IMG/VR virus record: IMGVR_UViG_3300044630_006106
Location: 1 to 21,700 of that record
DNA length: 21,700 nt
Direction: 5' to 3' (one strand)
DNA from: a virus
Shown here: piece by piece, positions 8,966-16,197 of the stretch
How the letters are laid out: every line of letters begins with the position of its first letter
How positions within the stretch are numbered: position 1 is the first letter of the stretch
Notes under the pieces: model-generated
Told to the model about the DNA's origin: nothing
The model's input: the letters and a program-made list of their open reading frames with translations, nothing else
Databases searched by the model: none
Made by a program: the position numbers and the translations under genes

Positions 8966-8991
8966 AAAGCATCTTAATAAGATTCGTGCTT
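8966..8991 (+). promoter_or_regulatory. Palindrome in the leader of the late sigma factor gene
   Basis: ATCTTA-A-TAAGAT (8971-8983) is a perfect inverted repeat between the TATATA element and ATG 9011. It is flanked by AAAGC and GCTT, which could extend the stem across a bulge. It may be an operator or an mRNA hairpin controlling sigma factor synthesis. Confidence 0.4.
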
Positions 8992-9010
8992 AAAAAATAA
9001 TGCTTTATGA

Positions 9011-9376
9011 ATGTACCTAAATAACAAAGAGCTCTATGTCGAAATTCTTGTATCAAAATCACAAGGAAAATTAACAAGAAAAGCTGAGAAAATGTTGGAA
9101 TTGCTTGGCAAAGAAACCATCAAAAAAATGAGATATTGGAATAACGATGACAAGATGGATTGTTATCAATCCGGTCTTCTTGATATGTATCAAAATTGGT
9201 ATAATTTTAATGAAGAAAAGTCAGTAAATGCTTTTGCTTATTTTACAGAAGTATTCAAACGTGGAATAGCTAAAGGATTCAACGAAATTTATAAGAAGAA
9301 AGGTGATTCTGATAATCTGATTAAACTAATATCACTTGAGGGATCAAATGATGGTCAGGGATTACACTCACTTTAA
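9011..9376 (+). CDS. 55: RNA polymerase sigma factor for late transcription, T4 gp55-like
   Basis: This 121-residue protein aligns well with T4 gp55. The N-terminal YLNNKEL (2-8) matches YVNNKEL of gp55. The segment D-C-Y-Q-S-G-L-L-D-M (50-59) followed by YNFNEEKSVNAFAYFTEVFKRGI (64-86) matches gp55 H-N-F-D-E-T-K...A-Y-I-T-Q-A-C-F-N-A-F, the sigma-region-2 core-binding and -10-recognition helices. gp55 binds host RNA polymerase core and reads the late promoter. This copy is about 60 residues shorter than T4 gp55; the C-terminus ends G-Q-G-L-H-S-L and lacks a clear S-L-D-F-L-Y-E clamp-binding tail. ATG 9011 is chosen because the slightly earlier ATG at 9007 stops after five codons. The leader from the TATATA element is about 50 bases, the longest in the window, and contains a palindrome. 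Confidence 0.88.
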   Translation: MYLNNKELYVEILVSKSQGKLTRKAEKMLELLGKETIKKMRYWNNDDKMDCYQSGLLDMYQNWYNFNEEKSVNAFAYFTEVFKRGIAKGFNEIYKKKGDSDNLIKLISLEGSNDGQGLHSL

Positions 9377-9460
9377 CGGATAATATCAAAGGACATCGTA
9401 ATATTGTTCTTTATTTATATTTAAAAATATAATTTGGTAAAAAGTCAAATAGTTATTTAC

Positions 9461-9469
9461 AAAGGAGGA
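9461..9469 (+). promoter_or_regulatory. Orphan strong Shine-Dalgarno-like sequence
   Basis: AAAGGAGGA is a near-perfect Shine-Dalgarno sequence in the 143-base gap before gmd. No ATG, GTG or TTG lies at a usable distance downstream, and the first in-frame codons soon stop. The gmd ATG is 50 bases away. The rest of the gap holds an AT palindrome at 9415-9432 and the promoter element at 9489. Confidence 0.4.
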
Positions 9470-9488
9470 AACTATAAGGTTTTTTAAT

Positions 9489-9494
9489 TATATA
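9489..9494 (+). promoter_or_regulatory. Candidate promoter of the gmd-fcl operon
   Basis: TATATAAAAG lies 26 bases before ATG 9520 and follows a GGTTTTTT run. No other promoter-like element is visible inside the operon, which fits co-transcription of four genes. Confidence 0.5.
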
Positions 9495-9519
9495 AAAGAT
9501 ATTAAAATACAAAAAGAAT

Positions 9520-10602
9520 ATGAGTACAAATTTAGATAAAAAAAAAGTAGCACTTTGTACGGGAATCACGGGGCAAGATGGAAGTTACTTAGCTGAATTT
9601 CTTCTAGAAAAAGGTTATATAGTTCATGGTATAAAGAGAAGAAGTTCTTCTTTCAATACTGAAAGAATAGATTATCTTTATGAATCTACAAGAGAATCCA
9701 AAAACTTTCATTTACATTATGGTGATTTGACTGACTCGACCAATTTAATTAGAATAATACAAGAAGTTCAACCAGATGAAATCTATAATTTAGCCGCACA
9801 ATCTCATGTTAAAGTGAGTTTTGAAACTCCGGAATATACTGCAAATGCTGATGGTATAGGAACTCTTAGAATTTTAGAAGCTATTAGAATCTTGAATCTT
9901 CAAAATAAAACAAAATTTTATCAAGCATCAACTTCTGAAATGTTTGGCTTAGTTCAAGAAGTGCCTCAAAAAGAAACAACTCCTTTTTATCCAAGAAGTC
10001 CATATGGTGTAGCTAAACTTTATGCACATTGGATTACTGTTAATTATAGAGAGGCTTATGGAATATTTGCTTGTTCTGGAATACTTTTCAATCATGAAAG
10101 TCCAGTTAGGGGTGAAACATTCGTAACAAGAAAGATTACACAAGCTGTTGCTAAAATTAAATTAGGAATTCAAGATAAATTATTAATTGGTAATCTTGAT
10201 GCTGAAAGAGATTGGGGACATGCTAAAGATTATGTTGAGGGTATGTGGTTAATGATGCAACAAGATACACCAGAAGACTATGTTCTCTCAACTGGTACAA
10301 AAATTTCAGTTAGAGAATTTTGCACCATGGCTTTTAACTTTCTTGATATTCAAATCGATTGGATTGGTTCAGGAAAAGATGAAAGGGGTATAGATAAAAA
10401 AACTGGAAAAGTAATAGTTGAGATAGACACTGAATACTTTAGGCCAACAGAAGTAGATCAACTACTTGGTGATTCAACTAAAGCTAGAACAAAATTGGGA
10501 TGGATACCTAAATATACAGTCGAAGAATTGTGTAAGGAAATGGTTTATTCGGATTTTGAAAAAATATCAAAAAAACATCTTGAAAATGAAAAAAGATTCT
10601 AA
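9520..10602 (+). CDS. gmd: GDP-mannose 4,6-dehydratase
   Basis: This 360-residue SDR-family enzyme converts GDP-D-mannose to GDP-4-keto-6-deoxymannose, the first committed step to GDP-L-fucose. Visible motifs: the NADP-binding loop TGITGQDG (14-21), the R-R-S-S motif (40-43), the catalytic T-S-E (138-140) and Y-G-V-A-K (162-166) giving the Tyr/Lys pair, and the N-H-E-S-P-R-G substrate loop. Length is close to bacterial Gmd (about 370), and nothing essential is missing. It opens an accessory operon; the next gene, GDP-L-fucose synthase, starts 17 bases before this stop. A TATATAAAAG element lies 25 bases before the ATG. Gmd/Fcl pairs are known in some large phages, cyanophages for example. The product may feed glycosylation of a virion or host surface structure, but no fucosyltransferase is visible here. 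Confidence 0.95.
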   Translation: MSTNLDKKKVALCTGITGQDGSYLAEFLLEKGYIVHGIKRRSSSFNTERIDYLYESTRESKNFHLHYGDLTDSTNLIRIIQEVQPDEIYNLAAQSHVKVSFETPEYTANADGIGTLRILEAIRILNLQNKTKFYQASTSEMFGLVQEVPQKETTPFYPRSPYGVAKLYAHWITVNYREAYGIFACSGILFNHESPVRGETFVTRKITQAVAKIKLGIQDKLLIGNLDAERDWGHAKDYVEGMWLMMQQDTPEDYVLSTGTKISVREFCTMAFNFLDIQIDWIGSGKDERGIDKKTGKVIVEIDTEYFRPTEVDQLLGDSTKARTKLGWIPKYTVEELCKEMVYSDFEKISKKHLENEKRF

Positions 10603-11539
10603 AATATTTGTTGCTGGTCATAGAGGTATGGTTGGATCAGCTATACTAAGAAAATTAAAATCTGAAGGATATACCAATATTGTGACTAAATCAAAAAAAG
10701 AATTAGATCTAACTAATCAATTTCAAGTCAATCATTTTTTTCACTTTGAGAGACCAGAATATGTTTTTCTTGCAGCAGCGAAGGTTGGTGGTATCAAGGC
10801 TAACAGTGATTTTAAGGCAGATTTTATTTATCAAAATCTCGCGATTCAAACGAATATTATTAACGCATCATATCAGACAGGAGTAAAAAAATTAATGTTT
10901 TTGGGTTCCTCATGTATTTACCCTAAAATGGCACCACAGCCTTTAAAGGAGGAATATTTATTGAGTGGTTATTTAGAGACAAGTAATGATGCTTATGCAA
11001 TTGCAAAAATTGCTGGAATAAAAATGTGTCAAAGTTTCAATCAACAGTATGGTACAAATTTTATTTCAGTTATGCCAACTAATTTGTATGGTCCTGGTGA
11101 TAATTATGATTTACAATCATCACACGTTTTACCAGCTCTTATTAGAAAATTTCATGAAGCAAAAAGTAATGGAGATTCCGAGGTTGTTATATGGGGCAGT
11201 GGAAATCCTATGCGTGAATTTTTATATGTCGAGGATTTAGCTGAGGCTTGTGTTTATTTAATGTTAAATTACAATGAGTCTGAAATTGTTAATATTGGAA
11301 CTGGTGAAGATATTTCAATTAAAGATTTAGCATTAATGATCAGAGACGTCATTGGGTTCGCTGGTCAAATTATTTATGATTCTTCTAAACCAGATGGTAC
11401 TCCTCGTAAACTTTTAGATGTTTCTAAAATACATGAGTTAGGTTGGTCACATAAGACTGACTTGAAAAGGGGAATTGAATTAACTTATAAACATTTTTTA
11501 AATGAATCGTTGTTATTTCCAGAGATGGGAAGAATCTGA
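10586..11539 (+). CDS. fcl: GDP-L-fucose synthase (epimerase/reductase)
   Basis: This enzyme turns the Gmd product into GDP-L-fucose by 3,5-epimerisation and NADPH reduction. The frame is open from 10466, but the reading frame before 10586 lies inside gmd and does not resemble Fcl. ATG 10586 gives [17 protein letters not shown], the normal family start, and 317 residues (family about 310-320). Motifs: G-H-R-G-M-V-G nucleotide loop (11-17), the [10 protein letters not shown] strand (61-70), S-S-C-I-Y-P (108-113) with the catalytic Ser/Cys, and Y-A-I-A-K (137-141) with the Tyr/Lys pair. The gene overlaps gmd by 17 bases and the following gene by 38, so it is probably translationally coupled. 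The last dozen residues ([12 protein letters not shown]) are encoded in the overlap and look like a short non-family tail. Confidence 0.95.
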   Translation: MKKDSKIFVAGHRGMVGSAILRKLKSEGYTNIVTKSKKELDLTNQFQVNHFFHFERPEYVFLAAAKVGGIKANSDFKADFIYQNLAIQTNIINASYQTGVKKLMFLGSSCIYPKMAPQPLKEEYLLSGYLETSNDAYAIAKIAGIKMCQSFNQQYGTNFISVMPTNLYGPGDNYDLQSSHVLPALIRKFHEAKSNGDSEVVIWGSGNPMREFLYVEDLAEACVYLMLNYNESEIVNIGTGEDISIKDLALMIRDVIGFAGQIIYDSSKPDGTPRKLLDVSKIHELGWSHKTDLKRGIELTYKHFLNESLLFPEMGRI

Positions 11540-11801
11540 AAGAAGTTGGGGTATTAGACCTGATGGTTGCTCTTTACATATCAATGAAGAGGCTCATAAG
11601 AGCTATCTAAATGAAATATATATAATTCGTCAGGGTGAGGCTTTAGTGTCACATGAATATGATAGAATCACTGGTCCATTGATAGAATGTTTTATTTCTG
11701 ATACTCTGTTTGAATTAGTGAAGGAAAAAAATTCACTTCGATTGATGGAGTATGAAATGAACAATCTAATAAAAATAGAAGATATATTTTTTAAAGTATG
11801 A
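11502..11801 (+). CDS. Small conserved protein with RSWGxRPDGxSLH motif
   Basis: This 99-residue soluble protein has no assigned function. Its N-terminal signature [18 protein letters not shown] (9-26) looks like a conserved motif of small proteins that I associate from memory with other large T4-like phages; that memory is not verified. The rest is mixed alpha/beta with no membrane segment. ATG 11502 sits inside fcl (38-base overlap), and the stop overlaps the next start as ATGA, so it is the third member of a translationally coupled operon. Its preservation in such tight packing argues that it is real. A role tied to fucose metabolism is possible only by context. Confidence 0.75.
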   Translation: MNRCYFQRWEESERSWGIRPDGCSLHINEEAHKSYLNEIYIIRQGEALVSHEYDRITGPLIECFISDTLFELVKEKNSLRLMEYEMNNLIKIEDIFFKV

Positions 11802-12145
11802 ATTTTTTAGCTTTCTTTTTTATAATTTCAACCTTTTATTACCTAATTAATAAGTCACATTTGCAAAAAAATGTTGACCAAAAGCTTATTATGTATGACA
11901 ATAAAAACTGGATATTGTTCGACATAATATATTATTTACAACAGATATTTTATTGTTTCTGGATTCTTGCACTTTTATTTACAGAGTGGAAAGTATTTGG
12001 TTTTTTACTTCTAATGATTGGTATATGTAGTTCTTTTGATATTTGGATTTTTTCAAATAAATATGATACTATTTTATGTATTTTTAAGATATTCATTTTA
12101 TTCTGTCTTATAGTAGCCCCATTTTTTTCAGGTGTTCTTCAGTGA
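11798..12145 (+). CDS. Small multi-pass membrane protein
   Basis: This 115-residue protein is mostly hydrophobic. Likely membrane segments are residues 3-17, 38-61, 66-85 and 91-111, separated by short charged loops (KSHLQKNVDQK near 19-29). No catalytic motif stands out. The start overlaps the previous stop as ATGA, typical of translational coupling, making it the last gene of the gmd-fcl operon. The 3' end overlaps the convergent gp4-like gene by 38 bases. It could be a sugar or polyprenol-linked transport partner, a superinfection-exclusion protein or a holin-like protein; the sequence does not decide. High AT and Phe/Ile-rich composition can mimic membrane proteins, but the coupled start supports a real gene. 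Confidence 0.65.
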   Translation: MNFLAFFFIISTFYYLINKSHLQKNVDQKLIMYDNKNWILFDIIYYLQQIFYCFWILALLFTEWKVFGFLLLMIGICSSFDIWIFSNKYDTILCIFKIFILFCLIVAPFFSGVLQ

Positions 12146-12644
12146 TTATGATAAAATCCCAACCTTTTAAGTCACAATATTTTATCATCGTTTTCCATTT
12201 TTCAGAATTTTTCTGAGCCATCTTTAGATCGTATTCAAAGTTTTTTAATTTCTTTAAGGTTGCATTTTCTGGAACAGATAACTTCATTTCTTGAAGTTTT
12301 TGAACCATTAGATATTCCTTCATAGGTTTTACTTCAGCTATTACTTTTTTAGAATTTGCGTTACCGTTGTCTATCTCATAATAAAAGTCTGGATAGTAAC
12401 AGTGACTTTTCAAATTGATATCACCGTTTCTTTCATAATGTGTCAACTGGTAAGGTATCGTTATACACTCAGCTCCCCATCTAGTAATCTTAGGGTTATT
12501 GTCTAACCAAGTCATAATTTTGACTTCCCAAGAACTTCTATAATAGATACCACCTTGTGAATTTAATTTAAGGACTTTATCCTTGTATTTAGGAATATAA
12601 TTTCCCTGATGATAATTAGTATTATTAGGTTTAGAGTTTAACAT
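12108..12644 (-). CDS. 4: Head completion protein, T4 gp4-like (nuclease-fold)
   Basis: This 178-residue protein aligns clearly with T4 gp4 (150 residues): Y-R-S-S-W-E (35-40) matches YRSNWE, then T-W-L-D-N-N-P-K-I-T-R-W-G-A-E (45-59) matches EWLDKNPEIIAWGSE, and I-P-Y follows. Y-P-D-F (84-87) and A-E-V-K-P (103-107) complete the E...D...E-x-K pattern of a PD-(D/E)XK/TnsA-like nuclease fold; E40, D86, E104 and K106 are the candidate active residues. In T4, gp4 acts late in head completion, before tail joining. The N-terminus has about 20 extra residues and there is a short insert around 70-80. ATG 12642-12644 lies only five bases from the TATATA element in the 16-base divergent gap, so the transcript may be leaderless. 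Its 3' end overlaps the convergent membrane-protein gene. Confidence 0.9.
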   Translation of the reverse strand: MLNSKPNNTNYHQGNYIPKYKDKVLKLNSQGGIYYRSSWEVKIMTWLDNNPKITRWGAECITIPYQLTHYERNGDINLKSHCYYPDFYYEIDNGNANSKKVIAEVKPMKEYLMVQKLQEMKLSVPENATLKKLKNFEYDLKMAQKNSEKWKTMIKYCDLKGWDFIIITEEHLKKMGLL

Positions 12645-12648
12645 ATAA

Positions 12649-12654
12649 TATATA
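12649..12654. promoter_or_regulatory. Candidate bidirectional late promoter between gp4-like gene and 231-aa gene
   Basis: The self-complementary TATATA fills the middle of a 16-base divergent gap. It ends 5 bases before the minus-strand ATG and 7 bases before the plus-strand ATG, so transcripts starting at the usual spacing would be leaderless or nearly so. Confidence 0.45.
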
Positions 12655-12660
12655 TTGTAT

Positions 12661-13356
12661 ATGGGATTCCTGAAAGAAAGAGTTAAATTAAATCGATTAG
12701 TCTTTGGAACAGATTTGATTGATTATTACCGAAATAATACTAAATTCATGTATGAAAAGTATTCTGAAAGTGACGAGGATTGTAAGGCTATATCAAAAGA
12801 GGATATTCAAGTAGGTGGATTTTATCATCTTCATTATTTAGATGATTCAAACTGGATGAGATGGTCTCCAATATTTTGTTGTGATTATCGAAAATTCTCA
12901 AATATGATAGTCATATTAGGTGTTAATTTTAACTTCATTCCACTTGAATTGAGGGATTCTATTTTTGATAAATTTATCACCGAAGAAAATTTTGAAAAAA
13001 ATCAAATCATAGAAGTTAACTTCAAAGGCATGTACACTGAATTGCTCAAATATGGTTTCGAATATGCTATTCAAGAATATAATGTTGCACAAATTAAAAT
13101 TGTTCATAGAGTTAGTTTAGAATTATTGCCTAGATTCCTATATTCATCATATCCCAAGAACACTTATGATCCAAAAAAGTTAATGGAAATTTGGGAAACT
13201 AAATTAGAAACTAAAGAGCAAAGACACAAAGAGATTATCACATCAGTTCTTAAAGATTTTTATGATATTAAGAATGAGATAGGTGAGAAATATGATGCAC
13301 TTAGAGAACATATAGACAGGTTGAGGACATCATATGAAAAATATGGAAAACCGTAA
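12661..13356 (+). CDS. Unrecognised 231-aa phage protein (conserved structural type?)
   Basis: The frame is open from a TTG at 12655, but ATG 12661 (MGFLKERVKLNRL) is the better start. I do not recognise a named family. Residues 50-95 have a compact beta pattern, G-G-F-Y-H-L-H-Y...W-M-R-W-S-P, followed by I-V-I-L-G-V-N-F-N-F-I-P-L-E-L-R. This style (a short G-x-x-Y-x-F-x-Y strand, then G-x-N-x-x-x-I-P-x-x-x-R) is reminiscent of unnamed structural proteins near the head genes of T4-like phages. The C-terminal 60 residues are charged and helical (KLETKEQRHKEII onward), probably a coiled coil. It is divergent from gp4 across a 16-base gap and precedes the portal cluster, so a head or neck role is a fair guess. 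Confidence 0.75.
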   Translation: MGFLKERVKLNRLVFGTDLIDYYRNNTKFMYEKYSESDEDCKAISKEDIQVGGFYHLHYLDDSNWMRWSPIFCCDYRKFSNMIVILGVNFNFIPLELRDSIFDKFITEENFEKNQIIEVNFKGMYTELLKYGFEYAIQEYNVAQIKIVHRVSLELLPRFLYSSYPKNTYDPKKLMEIWETKLETKEQRHKEIITSVLKDFYDIKNEIGEKYDALREHIDRLRTSYEKYGKP

Positions 13357-13360
13357 TTAA

Positions 13361-13370
13361 TATATACTCT
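13361..13370 (+). promoter_or_regulatory. Candidate late promoter of the 104-aa gene
   Basis: TATATACTCT with an AAAAATA stretch just downstream lies 23 bases before ATG 13389. It is close to the T4 late promoter form TATAAATACTCCT. Confidence 0.6.
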
Positions 13371-13388
13371 AAAAATACGACTATTAAT

Positions 13389-13703
13389 ATGAAACATTTA
13401 CAAAAATTTGAAGATCTTGATTACAAATCTAAGTTAGCAGCTGAAACTAAGCTAAGACAAGATTTTGAAAAATCTGAAGATGAAAAAATCGAACAAAGAA
13501 GAAAAGAAACTTCGGGTAGATATTTACCAGAATTAGAAGCTGGTAGTAAGAAAAGACAATTATCTTCTCAAGAGGAAGATGAAAGAAGAGAGATAGTTCA
13601 GAAAGTAATCGATGGTTTAGTTGCCGATTTGAATAATAATCCAGGATATCAATCTTTCAAAGAAGAGTTATTGACATTCTTAGGAGAATTTCCTAAGGAG
13701 TAA
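13389..13703 (+). CDS. Small highly charged protein, possible prohead core component
   Basis: This 104-residue protein is dominated by Glu, Lys, Arg and Asp and is almost certainly helical. The middle (about residues 24-77) is very polar, and the C-terminus (YQSFKEELLTFLGEF) is amphipathic. It has its own TATATACTCT promoter element 23 bases before the ATG and may be closed by a weak hairpin. It lies two genes upstream of the portal. In T4 small charged core proteins (gp67, gp68) flank the portal gene, so a prohead core role is plausible, but there is no direct sequence match. The N-terminus MKHLQKFE has the Lys/Phe/Glu composition of short head-targeting leaders; I see no convincing (I/L)-x-E cleavage site just after it. 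Confidence 0.7.
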   Translation: MKHLQKFEDLDYKSKLAAETKLRQDFEKSEDEKIEQRRKETSGRYLPELEAGSKKRQLSSQEEDERREIVQKVIDGLVADLNNNPGYQSFKEELLTFLGEFPKE

Positions 13704-13727
13704 TCTTCAGGAGAAACTGGATTTTTT
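13703..13727 (+). terminator. Possible weak terminator after the 104-aa gene
   Basis: ATC(TT)CAG pairs with CTGGAT around a GAGAAA loop, with a two-base bulge, followed by six T. The T run merges into the next promoter element. The imperfect stem makes this uncertain. Confidence 0.3.
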
Positions 13728-13728
13728 A

Positions 13729-13735
13729 TATATAC
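13729..13735 (+). promoter_or_regulatory. Candidate late promoter of the HNH-portal unit
   Basis: TATATAC follows a T6 run and lies 24 bases before ATG 13758. Because the portal gene overlaps the HNH gene and has no clear element of its own, this site may drive both. Confidence 0.55.
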
Positions 13736-13757
13736 CTTAAAATTTTTGAAAATTTCT

Positions 13758-14492
13758 ATGATTAGTCAAAAAAAATGTAGTAAGTGTGATACTATAAAGG
13801 ATTTAGATTTATTTAACAGAGATAAATCATCTAAAGATGGTCGTAGAACTAATTGTAAAGAGTGTAGTAAATTATATAGGGAAAATAATAGAGAGAATGC
13901 AAAAGAGTATAGGAAAACTATAAAGGAGAAAAGAAGTGAAATTTTTAAGTCCTGGTATTTAGAAAACAAAAACATAAAAAAACAAATTAATAAGGATTAT
14001 TACGATAATAATAAGTTGAAAGTTAAGGAAAAAGCTTCTGAATATTATGAAAATAATAAAGATAGGAAGTTAGAATATCAGAAAAAGTATCAGAGTGAAA
14101 ACAAAGACAAAAGGAATAAACAATTATCTGAAAGGCGTCAGAATGATTCCACATTCAGGTTAGTTACTAATATTAGGAATTTGATAAATAACTCTTTTTA
14201 TAAATCAGGATATTCCAAAAAATCTAAAACACAAGAAATATTAGGATGCTCGTATGATGAATTTAAAATTTATTTAGAGTCAAAGTTTGAAAACTGGATG
14301 ACCTGGGAAAATCGAGGTATCTATACAGGTGAGTTGAATATGGGATGGGACATTGACCATGTAATACCACTATCTAATGCTCAAAGTGAGGAAGAGATTA
14401 TTAAAATTAACCATTATACAAATTTACAGCCACTCTGTACTAAAATAAATAGAGATATTAAAAAAGATAAAATAGAATATGAGTTCATATAA
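13758..14492 (+). CDS. HNH endonuclease with N-terminal zinc ribbon (free-standing homing type)
   Basis: An in-frame TTG at 13746 is possible, but ATG 13758 is preferred, 24 bases after the TATATACC element. The 244-residue protein opens with a Cys4 zinc ribbon (C7, C10, C33, C36; K-C-S-K-C-D-T-I and N-C-K-E-C). A long Lys/Asn/Tyr-rich helical linker follows, then an HNH nuclease domain: W-D-I-D-H-V-I-P-L-S (197-206, with D200-H201), N-L-Q-P-L-C (222-227) and N-R-D-I-K-K-D-K. The order matches phage HNH homing endonucleases that cut intronless cognate loci and spread by repair. It sits directly before the portal gene and overlaps its start by 14 bases, so portal expression may depend on the promoter in front of this gene. 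Lys/Asn-rich composition differs from the neighbouring structural genes. Confidence 0.9.
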   Translation: MISQKKCSKCDTIKDLDLFNRDKSSKDGRRTNCKECSKLYRENNRENAKEYRKTIKEKRSEIFKSWYLENKNIKKQINKDYYDNNKLKVKEKASEYYENNKDRKLEYQKKYQSENKDKRNKQLSERRQNDSTFRLVTNIRNLINNSFYKSGYSKKSKTQEILGCSYDEFKIYLESKFENWMTWENRGIYTGELNMGWDIDHVIPLSNAQSEEEIIKINHYTNLQPLCTKINRDIKKDKIEYEFI

Positions 14493-16197
14493 TCCGTTAA
14501 ATAACCAGGGACAATTTCAATATAATACGAATTCTGCTGTGGAAAATCGTGGTTTATTCTCTAGAATATTGAGGAATTTATCGACTTGGGGTATGAATTA
14601 TGATGATATGATCATGCGTAATCAAGTTGGTGTTGGTATTAATGAGGATCCATATTCACAACAAGGAAATTCAATGTACGATTTCTTTTCTCGCCGCGCA
14701 GTTGCATCAATTTTAAACAGAAAGTCAATACCTTATCTTGACCGTTCATATGCTGATAAAAGAAGAATTTTAAGAGAATATTCTATTAAAGATGAAATTA
14801 GAGATTTTATCTCAACTGTTTGTGATGAATGTATCATTTATTCAGAAAAAGATTTTTGCTCTCCAAGACAACTACCAACTGAATTTACACAAGATATAAA
14901 AGATAAATATCAAGAATATTTTGAAAAGATTTATAACAGATATGGATTTGCTGATTCAGTAAGTGCGTGGCAGTTGATGAAAGATTTTATTATCGATGGT
15001 TATGTGGCTATGGAAATTATTTGGGATGATAAGAAAAAGAATATTATTGGATTTAATCGTCTTCGTCCTGAAACTTTAGTTCCAGCTTTCGAGCCTTCTA
15101 TTGGTCATCTTTGGATTCAATACCCAGAAGATCCACAATTAAGAAGAATATTCTTAGATTCTCAAATTATTTTTATCTCTTATTCTTCTCAGAACGATTA
15201 TTCTGAAACCTCATATGTTGAGGGTTTAATTAAACCATATAATCAGTTAAAAATTATTGAGCAAACTAAGATAATGTTTAATCTTGTTAATGCGACTCTT
15301 TATCAAAAGTTTGTTATACCAATTAAAGGATTAGGTAGACAAAGAGCGGAAGAACAAATTGGTCAACTAATTCAGGATTATTCTGAGGAAGTTGAATGGG
15401 ATGATTCGTTGGGTACTTTAAGGATAAATGGACAAAAACACCTTTCTTATAATAAACAATATTGGTTTCCTGAGGGTGATGGTGGAACTCCTAATATGGA
15501 GATTATGAATGCTGGGGCGGGTCATAATCTAAATGAGGATGACATTTTAAAATGGTTTTTTAATATTCTAAAAAGAGCTTCTAAGATTCCGATGCAAAGA
15601 TTCCAGGATGAGAATGGTGGTGGTAATGTATTTGCTGATGCTGCTGAGATTACTCGTGATGAATCAAAATTTGGAAATTTCGTAATGAGATTAAGATCCA
15701 ATTTTAAAGAATTGATGGTTAAACCACTTAAACTACAAATGTTAGTAGAATTTCCTGAATTAAAGGATGATGAAAGGTTTATGAATGAAGTAGATATTCA
15801 ATTTCTTTCTAATCAATTATTTGAAGAGTGGAAAAAATTAGGCAATCTATCTAAAAAGGCTGAGATTCTTGGAACTCTTAATGGAATTCAAAAAGCTGAT
15901 GGCCAACCTTATTTTCATATTGAATATTTAATAGACCATGTATTGAAATTGACACCTGAGGAGAAAGAAGAAAATAAAAAATATTGGTTAAAAGATGGTG
16001 CTGGTGCGGGTGGTGCTGAAGGTGTTGAAGGTGGTGCTGAAGGTGGTGGAATGGAAGCTGGTGGTGAAATGGGTGGTGCTCAAGCCGCTCCAGAAGGTGG
16101 TGCTCAAACTACACCGGAAGCTCCAGCAGGTGGTGAAACCGAAGCTGGTGGAGAATCTGGAGGTGGAGAAGCTGGCGGCGACGAATTTGAATTTTAG
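14479..16197 (+). CDS. 20: Portal vertex protein, T4 gp20-like
   Basis: This 572-residue protein matches T4 gp20 (524 residues) through the stretch Y-W-F-P-E-G-D-G-G-T-P-N-M-E, then D-D-I-L-K-W-F-F-N-I-L-K-R-A-S-K-I-P-M-Q-R-F and A-A-E-I-T-R-D-E-S-K-F; gp20 has YWLQRRDG...WFRQALYMALRVPLSRI and SITRDELTFAKF. Twelve copies form the ring through which DNA enters and leaves the head. The last 65 residues (from about 506) are a Gly/Ala/Glu low-complexity tail ending D-E-F-E-F; T4 gp20 also ends acidic with a Phe (E-D-F) but has no Gly-rich tail. ATG 14479 overlaps the HNH stop by 14 bases. No TATATA element sits directly in front; an AAATAAATA stretch about 30 bases upstream is a weak alternative. 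The stop overlaps the convergent minus-strand gene. Confidence 0.93.
   Translation: MSSYNPLNNQGQFQYNTNSAVENRGLFSRILRNLSTWGMNYDDMIMRNQVGVGINEDPYSQQGNSMYDFFSRRAVASILNRKSIPYLDRSYADKRRILREYSIKDEIRDFISTVCDECIIYSEKDFCSPRQLPTEFTQDIKDKYQEYFEKIYNRYGFADSVSAWQLMKDFIIDGYVAMEIIWDDKKKNIIGFNRLRPETLVPAFEPSIGHLWIQYPEDPQLRRIFLDSQIIFISYSSQNDYSETSYVEGLIKPYNQLKIIEQTKIMFNLVNATLYQKFVIPIKGLGRQRAEEQIGQLIQDYSEEVEWDDSLGTLRINGQKHLSYNKQYWFPEGDGGTPNMEIMNAGAGHNLNEDDILKWFFNILKRASKIPMQRFQDENGGGNVFADAAEITRDESKFGNFVMRLRSNFKELMVKPLKLQMLVEFPELKDDERFMNEVDIQFLSNQLFEEWKKLGNLSKKAEILGTLNGIQKADGQPYFHIEYLIDHVLKLTPEEKEENKKYWLKDGAGAGGAEGVEGGAEGGGMEAGGEMGGAQAAPEGGAQTTPEAPAGGETEAGGESGGGEAGGDEFEF

Noticed and set aside
9007-9021. ATG four bases before the sigma factor start
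   Set aside because: It stops after five codons and lacks any sign of being a leader peptide; ATG 9011 opens the conserved protein.
8796-9077. Minus-strand open frame across the terminator and the sigma factor leader
   Set aside because: It crosses a strong terminator and two real genes, and its product is Phe/Leu-rich antisense sequence.
10466-10585. Forty-codon N-terminal extension of the GDP-L-fucose synthase frame
   Set aside because: It lies wholly inside gmd, has no family resemblance, and ATG 10586 gives the normal Fcl start.
10945-10953. AAAGGAGGA resembling a strong Shine-Dalgarno sequence within fcl
   Set aside because: It encodes conserved Fcl residues (L-K-E-E) and no supported gene starts after it.
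11617-11624. TATATATA inside the 99-aa gene, resembling the late promoter element
   Set aside because: It is within a coupled coding region with no start soon after it except the overlapping next gene 170 bases on; probably chance in AT-rich DNA.
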